A DNA stretch of 64,000 bases from Spirirestis rafaelensis WJT71-NPBG6 (GTDB lineage: Bacteria > Cyanobacteriota > Cyanobacteriia > Cyanobacteriales > Nostocaceae), in NCBI GenBank assembly GCA_019359015.1, contig JAHHID010000002.1, forward strand, positions 119,212 to 183,211. Direction: 5' to 3'. Numbering within the stretch: position 1 is the stretch's first letter; each line of letters begins with the position of its first letter. The translations under genes and the position numbers were made by a program. This document shows positions 1 through 8,671 of the stretch, piece after piece. The notes below the pieces were generated by a model that was given only the letters and a program-made list of their open reading frames with translations, searched no databases and had not been told where the DNA came from.

Positions 1-1212
1 AAGGCAGTCAAGGTCAGACTATACCCAACAACTGAACAGGAAATAGTTCTAGCCAAGTCATTTGGTTGTGCAAGGTGGTATTGGAATTATGCACTGAACG
101 CTTGTATTCAACACTATGAACAAAGTGGAAAGTTATTAAATATCAGCGTTTACAAAGCTTATTTACCTCAATTAAAAGTTGAAAATCCTTGGTTTAAGCA
201 AGACTGTTACTCATCCGTTTTGCAGTGTGTAGCCATCAACCTCGACAGGGCTTACAAAAACTTTTTTGAGGGACGTGCCTCCCAACCTAGGTTCAAATCA
301 AAACATCATAAGCAATCGATTCAATATCCGCAAAACGTTAAGGTTGTAGGTAATTGCTTGGATATTCCTAAGATTGGTGTTGTTAAAGCAGTCTTTCATA
401 GACCAATTGAAGGGAAAGTTAAGACAGTTACTATCAGTAAGACTCCTACAGATAAATACTTTGCCTCTATCTTGTGTGAAGTAGAAAGTACGGATAGTCA
501 ACCAACTGGTGACAAAATATTGGGTATTGATTTGGGGTTAAAAGAGTTCGCCATTGTTCATGATGGCGAACAAGTTACCAAGCATTCCAATCCAAGATAC
601 CTTAAACGTCATGAGAAGAATCTAGCTCGGAAGCAGAAAAAGTTTGCCCGTAAAGTCAAAGGAAGCAATTCTAGACACAGATACAAAAAACTAGTAGCCA
701 AGGTTCACGAAAGAGTATCAAATTCTCGCCAAGATTTCCTGCATAAACTGAGCAGAAAGTTGGTAGACGACAGCCAAGTCATTATTGTGGAGAATCTTCA
801 CGTCAAGGGAATGGTACGGAATCGGAAGCTAGCAAAGTCAATATCCGACGTTGGTTGGGGGATGTTTGTCAACTTCCTAGAATACAAGTTGAAACGGAAA
901 GAGGGACAACTTGTGGAAATTGGCAGGTTCTTCCCCAGTTCCAAAACCTGTTCATGCTGCGGTCACGTCGTTGATGAGTTGCCTCTTGAAGTGCGTGAAT
1001 GGAACTGTGTATCATGCAATATTCATCATGATCGTGATGGTAATGCGGCATTGAACATAAGGAATGAAGGAATCCAGATATTGCAAACTAATCGCGGAAG
1101 GAACCCCGTTATTGCTGATGGAGGCTGTGTAAGACCACCTACTCGTAAGGGAAAGGGGCAACGGTCAATGAAGTCGGAAGCCTACATTCACCTGACGGGT
1201 GAATGTAGGTAG
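1..1212 (+). CDS. tnpB: IS200/IS605-type TnpB RNA-guided nuclease (5' end cut by window edge)
   Basis: The reading frame is open from base 1, and its first residues (KAVKVRLYPTTEQE) match the usual extreme N-terminus of TnpB, so only a few codons lie outside the window. RuvC-like residues are visible: Asp in GIDLGLKEFA, Glu in VENLHVKGM and the last Asp in DRDGNAALN. They surround a CxxC...CxxC zinc finger (CSCCG ... CVSC). TnpB proteins are RNA-guided DNA nucleases, ancestors of Cas12, that help retain the transposon. No tnpA is present on the visible side, so this may be an IS1341-type element with only tnpB. The 3' end runs into a strong palindrome. All catalytic motifs are intact, so it could be active. 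Confidence 0.93.
   Translation, partial: KAVKVRLYPTTEQEIVLAKSFGCARWYWNYALNACIQHYEQSGKLLNISVYKAYLPQLKVENPWFKQDCYSSVLQCVAINLDRAYKNFFEGRASQPRFKSKHHKQSIQYPQNVKVVGNCLDIPKIGVVKAVFHRPIEGKVKTVTISKTPTDKYFASILCEVESTDSQPTGDKILGIDLGLKEFAIVHDGEQVTKHSNPRYLKRHEKNLARKQKKFARKVKGSNSRHRYKKLVAKVHERVSNSRQDFLHKLSRKLVDDSQVIIVENLHVKGMVRNRKLAKSISDVGWGMFVNFLEYKLKRKEGQLVEIGRFFPSSKTCSCCGHVVDELPLEVREWNCVSCNIHHDRDGNAALNIRNEGIQILQTNRGRNPVIADGGCVRPPTRKGKGQRSMKSEAYIHLTGECR
1181..1209 (+). other. Right-end hairpin of the tnpB element, candidate end of its guide RNA scaffold
   Basis: A perfect 12-bp stem (CCTACATTCACC / GGTGAATGTAGG) with a 5-base loop overlaps the last codons and stop of tnpB. IS200/IS605 elements carry subterminal hairpins at their ends, and the omega/re RNA of TnpB is normally transcribed from the tnpB 3' end through this region. 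The guide would then be read from the flanking DNA after about position 1215. The exact element end cannot be fixed without an empty site. Confidence 0.6.
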
Positions 1213-1595
1213 TTCACTATTTGTATTTTGTCTGATTAATCCGTAGTGAGCGATTTATCGCTCAAGTTCAAGGGCTTCAGCCCTGACTACAAAATTTTTT
1301 CTTTCTTGACTCGGAAACCTCAGCCTCAAGTTCACGTCATCAGCTAAAGTAATTACTTCAGATTCTTATTGCTTGCGAAAGCGCATCTACAAGTCAGAAA
1401 ACCCAAAGTGCCAAAACTAAAGTCCAAGAGTAATTAGCCAATCAATAATCCAAGAATCTTGGAGTTTGGACTCTCGACTCAGCTCGGTGTCTGACAAAAA
1501 AGGGGCGAGATTTGGGTAATATATAGGAGCTATCTTTTCTGCATCACGGATACAAAAAAGCAAGCTTCTATTTTATACCCTTGGAGTTTTCGTCA
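1213..1595. other. Intergenic region between tnpB and psbI
   Basis: No coding sequence is supported here. The first part (about 1240-1290) contains the phrase 'gcgatttatcgctcaagttcaagg', seen as two short GCGATTTATCGC-like inverted halves typical of interspersed repeats. The second part must hold the psbI promoter and leader. A GGAG about ten bases before the psbI ATG is a plausible ribosome binding site. Confidence 0.5.
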
Positions 1596-1712
1596 ATGGT
1601 TACTTTAAAAATTGTTGTTTATGTTGTTGTAGCCTTCTTCGTTTTGCTCTTCGTCTTTGGATTTTTGTCGAACGATCCAGCTCGTAACCCCGGACGTCGG
1701 GATTCAGAGTAA
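1596..1712 (+). CDS. psbI: Photosystem II reaction centre protein I
   Basis: This 38-residue protein starts [18 protein letters not shown] and ends in NPGRRDSE. It is a single membrane helix followed by the conserved soluble tail [12 protein letters not shown], which is the signature of PsbI. PsbI is a one-helix subunit of the photosystem II core, next to D1 and CP43 in the thylakoid membrane, and assists early assembly. Length and sequence match the family fully. The gene is followed by a hairpin and then by the DUF3769 gene on the same strand. Confidence 0.97.
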   Translation: MVTLKIVVYVVVAFFVLLFVFGFLSNDPARNPGRRDSE

Positions 1713-1845
1713 AATCACGACCCGATCCATAACTGCCGTTCATGCGAATGTAAATGCCACGGACACTTGAGAAGAGCGTGGAAAATTCCACACGCTTACA
1801 AGAGTGTCCTTTCCAGGCGGCTTGCCGCAGGCTAGGCTGAAGGCT

Positions 1846-1887
1846 AAAGTCGGAAGGCTGTTAGGTGTAATTAGTCCTTCCGGCTTT
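1846..1887 (+). terminator. Hairpin downstream of psbI, probable terminator
   Basis: AAAGTCGGAAGG at 1846-1857 pairs with CCTTCCGGCTTT at 1876-1887, giving a 12-bp stem with one G-U pair. It lies between psbI and the next gene. There is no long T run after it, so it may be an attenuator or RNA-stabilising structure rather than a simple intrinsic terminator. Confidence 0.5.
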
Positions 1888-1920
1888 CAATTGGCTATTT
1901 GTTAGGTTGATTTTGCGAAT

Positions 1921-4464
1921 ATGCTTCACCCAGTTCTGCCGCCCGCACCGTTTTCTATTGTCGAACCTTTACAACCTGCAAATCCGGTTTTGACTGGTAG
2001 TGATACTAAGTTTCATTCAATTGCCGAACTGGAGGCAAAAGCGCAAGAAAATCGAGCGCAACGGCAAGCAGAAACTTCTGTATCGCCAACTCAACAACAC
2101 ACCACTCGCCAGGATTTAGCAGCCGCCCAGACGCAATCCGCACCCAATCCGCCGGAAAGTTTCCCACCAGAATTTTCTCCCCTCAGTGCTGTTAAAAGTG
2201 CTGGAGCTTTGGGAGAATCGATGGGAATTAGTTATCCCGTGCAGCCGGATGCAAATGTCGCATCGCAAAGCAAAATATCCCAAAAAGGGCAAATATTACA
2301 GGAAAAATTAGCCCGTCCAGAAGGGCAAAATAATACTATTGCCCAAAATGCGCCTTCTCAGACACCCCGTCAGCCGCCAAATAGCGAACCGATACAAAAT
2401 ATTACTTATACTAATCCCGACAATCCAGCGAGTACACAACCAGTAGAAAACGTTATAGAATTTAAGTCTCGCAGCCAGACAAGCCAAATCACAATTCCCC
2501 AACCTGCTTCCCCGCAACAATCTGCACCGACACCAACAGACACTACAAATCAGCAACAAAGTCAACCAACTCAGACAACTCCGCCAGCAACTACAGCGCC
2601 AGCACGAGAAAGAATTGTGGAAGTAACTTCTGATAGGCAGGAGTACGACCAGCAACGGCGGATTGTCACGGCTGTAGGTAATGTGGTGGTACGATTTGAT
2701 GGGGCAGTGGTAGATGCCGATCGCTTGCAAGTCAATTTAGACAACTTGATTGCCGTGGGCAACGGAAATGTCGCATTGACACGAGGCGATCAAGTACTGC
2801 GCGGAGAACGCTTTACTTATAACTTTATTCAAGATAGTGGAGAATTACAAAATGGTAGGGGAGAAGTTTACATCCCCACAGCAGGTACTGATTTAGCCTT
2901 TAACTCTGTTGATACCGGAGTAAGTGGAGTAGTCACACCGCGTCCAGTAAGCGATCGCATTCGGGCAAATCAGCCGACTACAGGTGTTAACAGTCCTGGT
3001 GGGGTTAACTTCAATTTAGGTGGTAGGGCAGATGCGAGAAACCTCCCAGCACCACAACAGGGAGGTGTAGTCAAGCGAGTGCGCTTTCAAGCAGAACGAG
3101 TTGATTTTTATCCGCGAGGCTGGCAAGCTAGAAATGTACGCTTTACCAATGACCCATTTTCGCCACCAGAACTAGAGTTACGTGCCGATAAAGTCACTTT
3201 AACGCGAGAGTCACCCTTAGTAGACAGCATTAAAACAGAGCGACAGCGTTTAGTTTTAGATCAAAGAACAACATTACCCATCCCTATTGATCGCCAGACA
3301 ATTGACCGCAGGGAACGAGATGTAACGCCGGCAATTGTCTCTGTCGGCTATGATGATAATCAACGCGGTGGTGTCTTTATTGAGCGTTCTTTCCAACCCT
3401 TTAACACAGAAGGGGTACGCTTTAGCGTCACACCGCAGTTTTTCGCGCAAAAAGCTATAACTGGTACTGATAGCTTTGCCGCGTTGTTTGGTTTGAAAAC
3501 AAGATTGGCTGCTACTTTAAGCCCCAAGACTACAGTTGAGGGTTCTGGGATATTAACCAGCTTAGACTTGGGGACAGTGGAAGATAATTTGCGGGCAAGT
3601 TTGCGATTGCGGCAAGAATTAGGCGATACCAATCCTCATATATTGAATTTAGAATACAGCTATCGCGATCGCCTTTACAACGGCACCCTTGGTTTTCAAA
3701 CCGTTCAAAGTAGTCTTGGTGCAGTTGTTACTTCTCCGAGAATTCCTTTAGGTACAACTGGTTTTAACTTGAGATATCAAGGTGGCGCTCAATATATTAA
3801 CGCAAATAGCGATCGCGAAGACTTACTCGAAATACCGCGAGAGAACAACCGCATCTCTTTAGGACGCGTCCAAGGTAGTGCGACCGTTGATGGTGGGGTT
3901 ACACTGTGGCAGGGTAAACCATTACCACCCACCCCCACAGAGGGATTACGTTACACCCCAAACCCGATAGTTCCTTATGTACAAGCATTTGGCGACGTAA
4001 CCGGCACAAGCACTTTTTACACCAGTGGTGATAATCAAAGTACCTTGATTGCCACAGTTGGCTTGCGCGGACAGTTTGGTCATTTCTCTCGACCTGCCTT
4101 TGATTATACTGCCTTTAATGTCAGTTACTCCCAAGGTATATTCAGCGGAGCATCGCCATTTTTGTTCGATCGCGCTGTTGATAACAGAGTGCTTAATGCG
4201 GGAATTTCCCAGCAAATCTACGGACCATTTAGCCTTGGCTTTCAAACCTCAATTAACTTAGATACTGGCGAACGCAGTAGCACAGACTACATCGTAGAAT
4301 ATAACCGCCGTACCTACGGAATCACTTTGCGTTATAACCCAGTGTTGGAATTAGGTGGAATCAGCTTTAGAATTAGCGACTTTAACTGGAGTGGTGGTAC
4401 TGATCCATTCTCTGACCCTTCGGAAGTTAAGCCTGTGCGAGGTGGTGTCCGACAAGATTATTAG
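1921..4464 (+). CDS. DUF3769 protein, LptD/OstA-like outer-membrane barrel
   Basis: An 847-residue protein. Residues about 1-205 are rich in Pro, Gln and Thr and look disordered. A stretch from about 210 to 300 (EVTSDRQEYDQQRRIVTAVG onward) has the repeated beta pattern of OstA/LptA domains. The rest, about 470-847, is a series of alternating amphipathic strands ending in a C-terminal Tyr, as expected for a beta-barrel. This matches the cyanobacterial DUF3769 family, thought to be the LptD-type protein that inserts lipopolysaccharide in the outer membrane. No clear signal peptide is seen at the chosen ATG, which is common in this family. It lies 208 bases after psbI and is transcribed the same way. 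Confidence 0.85.
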   Translation: MLHPVLPPAPFSIVEPLQPANPVLTGSDTKFHSIAELEAKAQENRAQRQAETSVSPTQQHTTRQDLAAAQTQSAPNPPESFPPEFSPLSAVKSAGALGESMGISYPVQPDANVASQSKISQKGQILQEKLARPEGQNNTIAQNAPSQTPRQPPNSEPIQNITYTNPDNPASTQPVENVIEFKSRSQTSQITIPQPASPQQSAPTPTDTTNQQQSQPTQTTPPATTAPARERIVEVTSDRQEYDQQRRIVTAVGNVVVRFDGAVVDADRLQVNLDNLIAVGNGNVALTRGDQVLRGERFTYNFIQDSGELQNGRGEVYIPTAGTDLAFNSVDTGVSGVVTPRPVSDRIRANQPTTGVNSPGGVNFNLGGRADARNLPAPQQGGVVKRVRFQAERVDFYPRGWQARNVRFTNDPFSPPELELRADKVTLTRESPLVDSIKTERQRLVLDQRTTLPIPIDRQTIDRRERDVTPAIVSVGYDDNQRGGVFIERSFQPFNTEGVRFSVTPQFFAQKAITGTDSFAALFGLKTRLAATLSPKTTVEGSGILTSLDLGTVEDNLRASLRLRQELGDTNPHILNLEYSYRDRLYNGTLGFQTVQSSLGAVVTSPRIPLGTTGFNLRYQGGAQYINANSDREDLLEIPRENNRISLGRVQGSATVDGGVTLWQGKPLPPTPTEGLRYTPNPIVPYVQAFGDVTGTSTFYTSGDNQSTLIATVGLRGQFGHFSRPAFDYTAFNVSYSQGIFSGASPFLFDRAVDNRVLNAGISQQIYGPFSLGFQTSINLDTGERSSTDYIVEYNRRTYGITLRYNPVLELGGISFRISDFNWSGGTDPFSDPSEVKPVRGGVRQDY

Positions 4465-4637
4465 AAGATTACTTACGTAGCCTTTAGCACTTGATTAAAT
4501 ATTATACCTCCTTTTGTCAGATGGTAAATCTTAGCGTTATCAAGATAAACCACCAAACGACACGAGTAAAAAGCACGCGAAAATAGAATCTAAAGGCAGA
4601 ATATTTATAAAACCTCCCGACTAAGGTAAGACTGGCA

Positions 4638-5188
4638 ATGACACTTACTACAGCCAAATGGACGCTAGACGAGTATCACCGAATGGTTGAAGTTGGTCTT
4701 CTTTGTGAACGTCATGTTGAACTATTAAACGGCGAAATCGTTGAAATGCCTCCAGAAGGTCCAGAACATGCTAACTAAGTACTGACGCTGCGGACTATCT
4801 GCGATCTGTGCTAGGAGAAACAGTTCTCGTGCGCGATGCAAAGCCCATCACATTACCGTTGATGGCTTCCGAACCCGAACCAGATTTGGCGATCGTGCAA
4901 CCTCTGCGGGCATTATATCGAACCCGTCACCCTTACCCAGAAAATATTTTTTGGTTAATTGAATATTCTAACACCAGCCTCAGTAAAGATTTGGATGCAA
5001 AGCGCAAAGCTTATGCTTTAGCGGAAATACCAGAATATTGGGTTGTGGATTTAAAAAATCGCTGCGTCAAAATTTTCCGCAATCCCAATGATGGCGATTA
5101 TACATCTGAAGTAACACTAAGTAATGGCGAAGTAAATCCTTTAGCGTTTCCCAACATCATAATTTTGGTGCGACGCTTGTTAGATTGA
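4638..5188 (+). pseudogene. Uma2 family endonuclease, frameshifted
   Basis: The ATG at 4638 opens a frame that reads like the Uma2 N-terminus (LDEYHRMVEVGLL, then ELLNGEIVEMPPEGPEHAN) and stops at about 4776. The adjacent frame continues without loss (LSTDAADYLRSVLGETVLV) to 5188, with EPEPDLAIVQP and the core IEYSNTSLSKDLDAKRKAYA. A single missing base near 4775 explains the break. Uma2 (DUF820) proteins have a PD-(D/E)XK nuclease fold, are very numerous in cyanobacteria, and have no settled role. Translation could restart at GTG 4808, but that would lose the N-terminal third. Confidence 0.85.
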
Positions 5189-5204
5189 TTTCATTTGTAA
5201 ATTC

Positions 5205-5699
5205 TCACCATCCCCAAGTACCGGCACCACCTTTGAAGGGTCCAACAATATCGCTGGTAATCCAGCCACCATAAAAGTTACCTGGTTGCGGTTGTACTTT
5301 TTCGCCATCGACGTAGCACGCATCCATTAAGTGGACGTAAAAAGCTACATAATCTTTGATAGATGCAAACTCTGGTGTAGGTTCGGGGTAAAACCAAGCA
5401 GCATTTTGCACTTCTTTCTCACCCACGCGGATATTGTAGTAACCAGCACTTCCCTTCCATTCACAAAAGCTAGAACGCGGTGTCAAAAGTAGATATTCCA
5501 TTTTGATATCCGCAGGAGGAATGTAGTAACCGGGTGGATGGCTGGTTTCTAAAACACGTTTAGCGCTGTGGGTATCTACAATAGTCACATCATTAAAGAT
5601 GATTTGGATGTGTTTGGTTGTGTCCTCTAAGCGAGGGGGACGAGGGTAATCCCATACTGATTCTTGTCCGGGATTGGGTTCGATGCGTTGGATGTTCAT
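5205..5699 (-). CDS. DUF427 domain protein
   Basis: A 164-residue soluble protein with the DUF427 pattern: FNDVTIVDTHSAKRVLETSHPPGYYIPPADI and SSFCEWKGSAGYYNI with a following AAWFYPEPTPEF. DUF427 proteins are small beta-rich proteins of unknown function, common in cyanobacteria and actinobacteria. The full length is present. It converges on the Uma2 pseudogene with only 16 bases between the ends, and no partner gene is evident. Confidence 0.85.
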   Translation of the reverse strand: MNIQRIEPNPGQESVWDYPRPPRLEDTTKHIQIIFNDVTIVDTHSAKRVLETSHPPGYYIPPADIKMEYLLLTPRSSFCEWKGSAGYYNIRVGEKEVQNAAWFYPEPTPEFASIKDYVAFYVHLMDACYVDGEKVQPQPGNFYGGWITSDIVGPFKGGAGTWGW

Positions 5700-5991
5700 A
5701 TAGTGACTAGGGATTAGGGATTAGGGATTTTTAAAGATTAAACCATAGATGGACACAGATAATAAATAACCTGTGATTCTTTAATGTAGTTAGCGCTTCA
5801 TACTAAATTGACGTGAGTTCGACGGCTAGAAAAACTTGGGTTCGACGTTCTTGTGCTTTAGTGCCTTCGTTTTCTCATTTAAAGTGGATATTTGAGTGGT
5901 TTATCCAAAACACTGCCTTTAATTTTATGTCTCTCCAGATGTACGGAGCTTTTTCAAAAATCAAATACTAATCCTATAGTTAGGTTTATTT

Positions 5992-6240
5992 GTGCCTACC
6001 TACTTAGTTGACCCAAAAGACTGGTATCCGCAGCAAATGCCATCAGAATTTGAGCGACTAATTAAAGATAAAACAGAGTCATTTCGTGGTAGTAAATTTG
6101 TCTTTGATGCTATTGAAAAGTTCTTCAGCACCAACCCTAATGGCTACTTCACTGTCGTGGGTGATGCACGTTTCCACTCCTGCCCAGTCTTCCAAGCCCC
6201 AGATTTACCTCGTGGTTGGAAGACTGGCGAACAACCCTAA
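5992..6240 (+). CDS. Small hypothetical protein
   Basis: An 82-residue frame starting at GTG, with an in-frame stop a few codons upstream. It is rich in aromatic residues (DPKDWYPQQM, GYFTVVGDARFHSCPVF, LPRGWKTGEQP) and has no membrane segment. I do not recognise the family. Composition looks protein-like, but it may be the surviving part of a larger gene, since an overlapping frame runs on for a few more plausible residues after the stop. It lies 50 bases before the glycosyltransferase gene on the same strand. Confidence 0.4.
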   Translation: MPTYLVDPKDWYPQQMPSEFERLIKDKTESFRGSKFVFDAIEKFFSTNPNGYFTVVGDARFHSCPVFQAPDLPRGWKTGEQP

Positions 6241-6289
6241 TGTAGAATTTGCTATCCTATTGACTAACTTGATTTTCAAATAATTCACC

Positions 6290-7339
6290 ATGTCAACTTT
6301 ATATAGATGGGATAAAAAATATTGGCTTCTTCTCCTGCTCCTGGTTTGTGCAGGTTTGTTAATACATGTTAAATTCTGGCTAACACCTTCCGATTCTTTA
6401 AAGGAGGAGGATATTTACTTTATTTGGCTGGAAGGCAAGAGGATTATTACTGGAGAAAATCCTTATGCCAGAGTTTTGTTAGGTGACATGAGGGTCAATG
6501 ATAAATATGCAACTTATTTTCCACTTGCATACCTTTTCTCTGCACTAGTTCAAAAGCTTGGTTTTCCAAATTTTCGTGATTGGTTATATTTGTGGCGACC
6601 TATTTCTTTTGCCTTCCACATTGGTATAGTTGCCTTAATATTGAGATATTTCCAGATGCGAGGTTTATGGATACTTGGCTTTGTAGCCTCTATAATCATC
6701 TTATTAGGTCGCTGGAGTATATATATAGTACGTATTCACCACCTGGAATTTGCGGCGATCTTTTTTTTACTATTCTCTTTAGTCCTTTTGAAAGAGAAGA
6801 CAAAACTTTCTTTACTTATGTTTAGTATTTCTTTGGCAATTAAGCATATTGCAATATTTCTGCTGCCTTTGTATCTCATATACCTCTGGAAAAATGGAGC
6901 TAACAATAGGCAGGCTAAAGATCTAGTTTTGGGATTTTTTATTATTTTGAGCATTCCTTTTTTGACATCATTACCTTTTCTGATTTGGAATGCTGAAGGC
7001 TTCTTTAAATCAATCTTGTTTTCAGCAACACGGTTTGAAAATTCGCATATAAAAGATACGCCCTCAGTCGATGTTATTTTTTCTCAAAAATTTACCTGGA
7101 TTGTGGGATTAAGAGCCAAGTTTCTCATGCTATTTATGATGGGAATGCTTTACCTGAGTTTCCTGAAAGAAAAGGTGAGCATGTTTGTATCTTCCACAAT
7201 AACCATGATGATATTTTTGTATTTTAATTCAGTACTGTTCTTACAATATTTATTGTGGCCTCTGTGTATCCTTCCCTTTGCCTTGGTTGAATTGATACCT
7301 TTATCTTCTAAGCAAAACAAAGATAAGCTTATCTTTTGA
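6290..7339 (+). CDS. GT-C type (GT87/DUF2029-like) membrane glycosyltransferase
   Basis: A 349-residue integral membrane protein with about nine hydrophobic helices. The first extracytoplasmic loop carries LEGKRIITGENPYARVLLG, the loop pattern of polyprenol-phosphate-dependent mannosyl/arabinosyl-type transferases (GT87/DUF2029), followed by YATYFPLAYLFSALV. Such enzymes move a sugar from a lipid carrier to an acceptor on the outer face of the inner membrane. The substrate cannot be told. The region is more A+T-rich than its neighbours and has few HIP1 sites, which hints at acquisition. Confidence 0.75.
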   Translation: MSTLYRWDKKYWLLLLLLVCAGLLIHVKFWLTPSDSLKEEDIYFIWLEGKRIITGENPYARVLLGDMRVNDKYATYFPLAYLFSALVQKLGFPNFRDWLYLWRPISFAFHIGIVALILRYFQMRGLWILGFVASIIILLGRWSIYIVRIHHLEFAAIFFLLFSLVLLKEKTKLSLLMFSISLAIKHIAIFLLPLYLIYLWKNGANNRQAKDLVLGFFIILSIPFLTSLPFLIWNAEGFFKSILFSATRFENSHIKDTPSVDVIFSQKFTWIVGLRAKFLMLFMMGMLYLSFLKEKVSMFVSSTITMMIFLYFNSVLFLQYLLWPLCILPFALVELIPLSSKQNKDKLIF

Positions 7340-7373
7340 CTTACGAAAATAAGAGCAAACATGGAGATGCCGA

Positions 7374-7865
7374 GTGATTTGTAGGCAGAGATGTAGCTTC
7401 ATTGACCGTAACACCCAACCTCTAGGTACAAATCTGTTTTATCTTCCCAGATATCTGCCGGATGGAATCTATTTTATTCTCACCCGTCATCCTTTCAAAA
7501 GAGAAAAATCCGGTTTGTTAATTGAAGTACCATCGCAGATTCTTGATTTATCCGAGTATTCAGAACAAAACTGGGATGATGTGCCTTCTTTTATCCAGCA
7601 TTGGCAGAAAATGAAACAAGAGGGTTTGTCTGATGTGGCGTTGAAAGTGCTTCGCGTCCTCACATCTGCGTCTAAGGGAGGGATGTCAGCGAGTGCGATC
7701 GCTCAAATAATTGATGAAGATGAATACGAAGTCGAAGAAGTGCTGGAAAATTGGCTTGAGTTTTTAGTGCAACAGCGAATAGACACAAAAACTAATTACA
7801 GTTTCTATCATCCCAGCTTTCGTAATTGGCTGGCAGGAAGATTGAATAATGGAAAAATAGAGTAA
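7374..7865 (+). pseudogene. C-terminal remnant of a STAND-type ATPase
   Basis: The 163-residue frame has no nucleotide-binding motif but carries a segment typical of the region after the NTPase core in cyanobacterial STAND proteins (GTNLFYLPRYLPDGIYFIL, then SQILDLSEYSEQNWDDV) and a winged-helix-like stretch (GGMSASAIAQIIDEDEYEVE). The start is a weak GTG. The upstream sequence is unrelated, so the N-terminal half including Walker A has been lost. A hairpin with a T run follows. Confidence 0.65.
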
Positions 7866-7929
7866 TTGAACGTTATGAGAAATTTAAACTTTTTAACCTT
7901 TCCCTTTCGCCTTATCCCGGCTTTTTTAC

Positions 7930-7970
7930 GGTTTATACGTCCAGTTTGACCAAATCTGAACGTATAACCT
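7930..7970 (+). terminator. Intrinsic terminator after the STAND remnant
   Basis: A long near-perfect inverted repeat (TATACGTCCAG at 7934-7944 with CTGAACGTATA at 7956-7966, extended by GGTT/AACC) is followed on the plus strand by TGTTTTTAAG. It lies between convergent genes and may serve both. Confidence 0.6.
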
Positions 7971-8029
7971 GTTTTTAAGCTAAGGGCGTTGTTTTGTCTG
8001 TGCTTACTACGCTTAAGCTTATCTATTCT

Positions 8030-8458
8030 CTACTTGCTAAAAGCATCCTTGATGCTATCAATAACGCCTTCAACAGCATTCTTTTCCTTGTCTATTACTT
8101 TCTCAGTCCTTGCTGCATCTTCGTTTGCTCTTTTCTCAATTGTAGCCTTATCACTTTTTGCTTTGCGCTCAACAAGATTACCGCTGTCATTTGCTTCGTC
8201 AACTTTGGAGGCATTTGTCCTTGCAGTTTGCTTAACGCGATCTTGTGTATCTCGGATGAAATTTTTGGTTGCTCCAGCAGCTTCATCAACTTTATCTTTA
8301 ACTTGATCAGCTGCGTCTGCCGAAGCGATTAAGTTTACAACCGGATTAGCCATTGCTGCGGTGTTTGAGAAAAACGCACCCTGCCAAACGAAGGCGATCG
8401 CTGACACACAAAACAGAGTTTTAGCCAGAAAGCGTCCTACAGTTGAAAGCTGTTTCAT
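8030..8458 (-). CDS. Exported low-temperature-induced-protein-like helical protein
   Basis: I chose the internal Met (MKQLSTVGRFLAKTLF) because it begins a classic signal peptide ending near AAMANP; a nine-codon upstream extension is possible. The mature part is about 100 residues of charged, Ala-rich amphipathic helix (KDKVDEAAGATKNFIRDTQD, EKVIDKEKNAVEGVIDSIKD), like the CsbD/Lti-type stress proteins of Nostoc. Such proteins are thought to be periplasmic or membrane-associated stress proteins. No neighbour clarifies its role. Confidence 0.7.
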   Translation of the reverse strand: MKQLSTVGRFLAKTLFCVSAIAFVWQGAFFSNTAAMANPVVNLIASADAADQVKDKVDEAAGATKNFIRDTQDRVKQTARTNASKVDEANDSGNLVERKAKSDKATIEKRANEDAARTEKVIDKEKNAVEGVIDSIKDAFSK

Positions 8459-8671
8459 AAAATAATTCCGTTTCAAAGAATACAATTTGCGTTCATACGC
8501 ATCTTATTTTAACTTCATCTGGCTTTGAAGCTAAATCGTTCCTGGGGCAGAAGTTCTGGGGTTATATCAAGTTCCGGATGAATAGTTATAATCTGCAATG
8601 CCAAAAAAATATCCCTCTTGAGAAGGGGGATATAGGGTAAATATTTGAGGTTTTCACGGAAAAACAATGAA

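Noticed and set aside
1600..1791. Minus-strand 63-codon frame over psbI
   Set aside because: It is the antisense of psbI, whose plus-strand product is a perfect match to the family in length and sequence.
2308..2730. Minus-strand 140-codon Cys/Leu/Arg-rich frame inside the DUF3769 gene
   Set aside because: Composition is that of the reverse reading of a Gln/Pro/Thr-rich coding region; no homology and no start signal.
7994..8332. Plus-strand Cys/Phe-rich frames opposite the Lti-like gene
   Set aside because: They are mirror frames of an amphipathic helical protein with a clear signal peptide on the minus strand.
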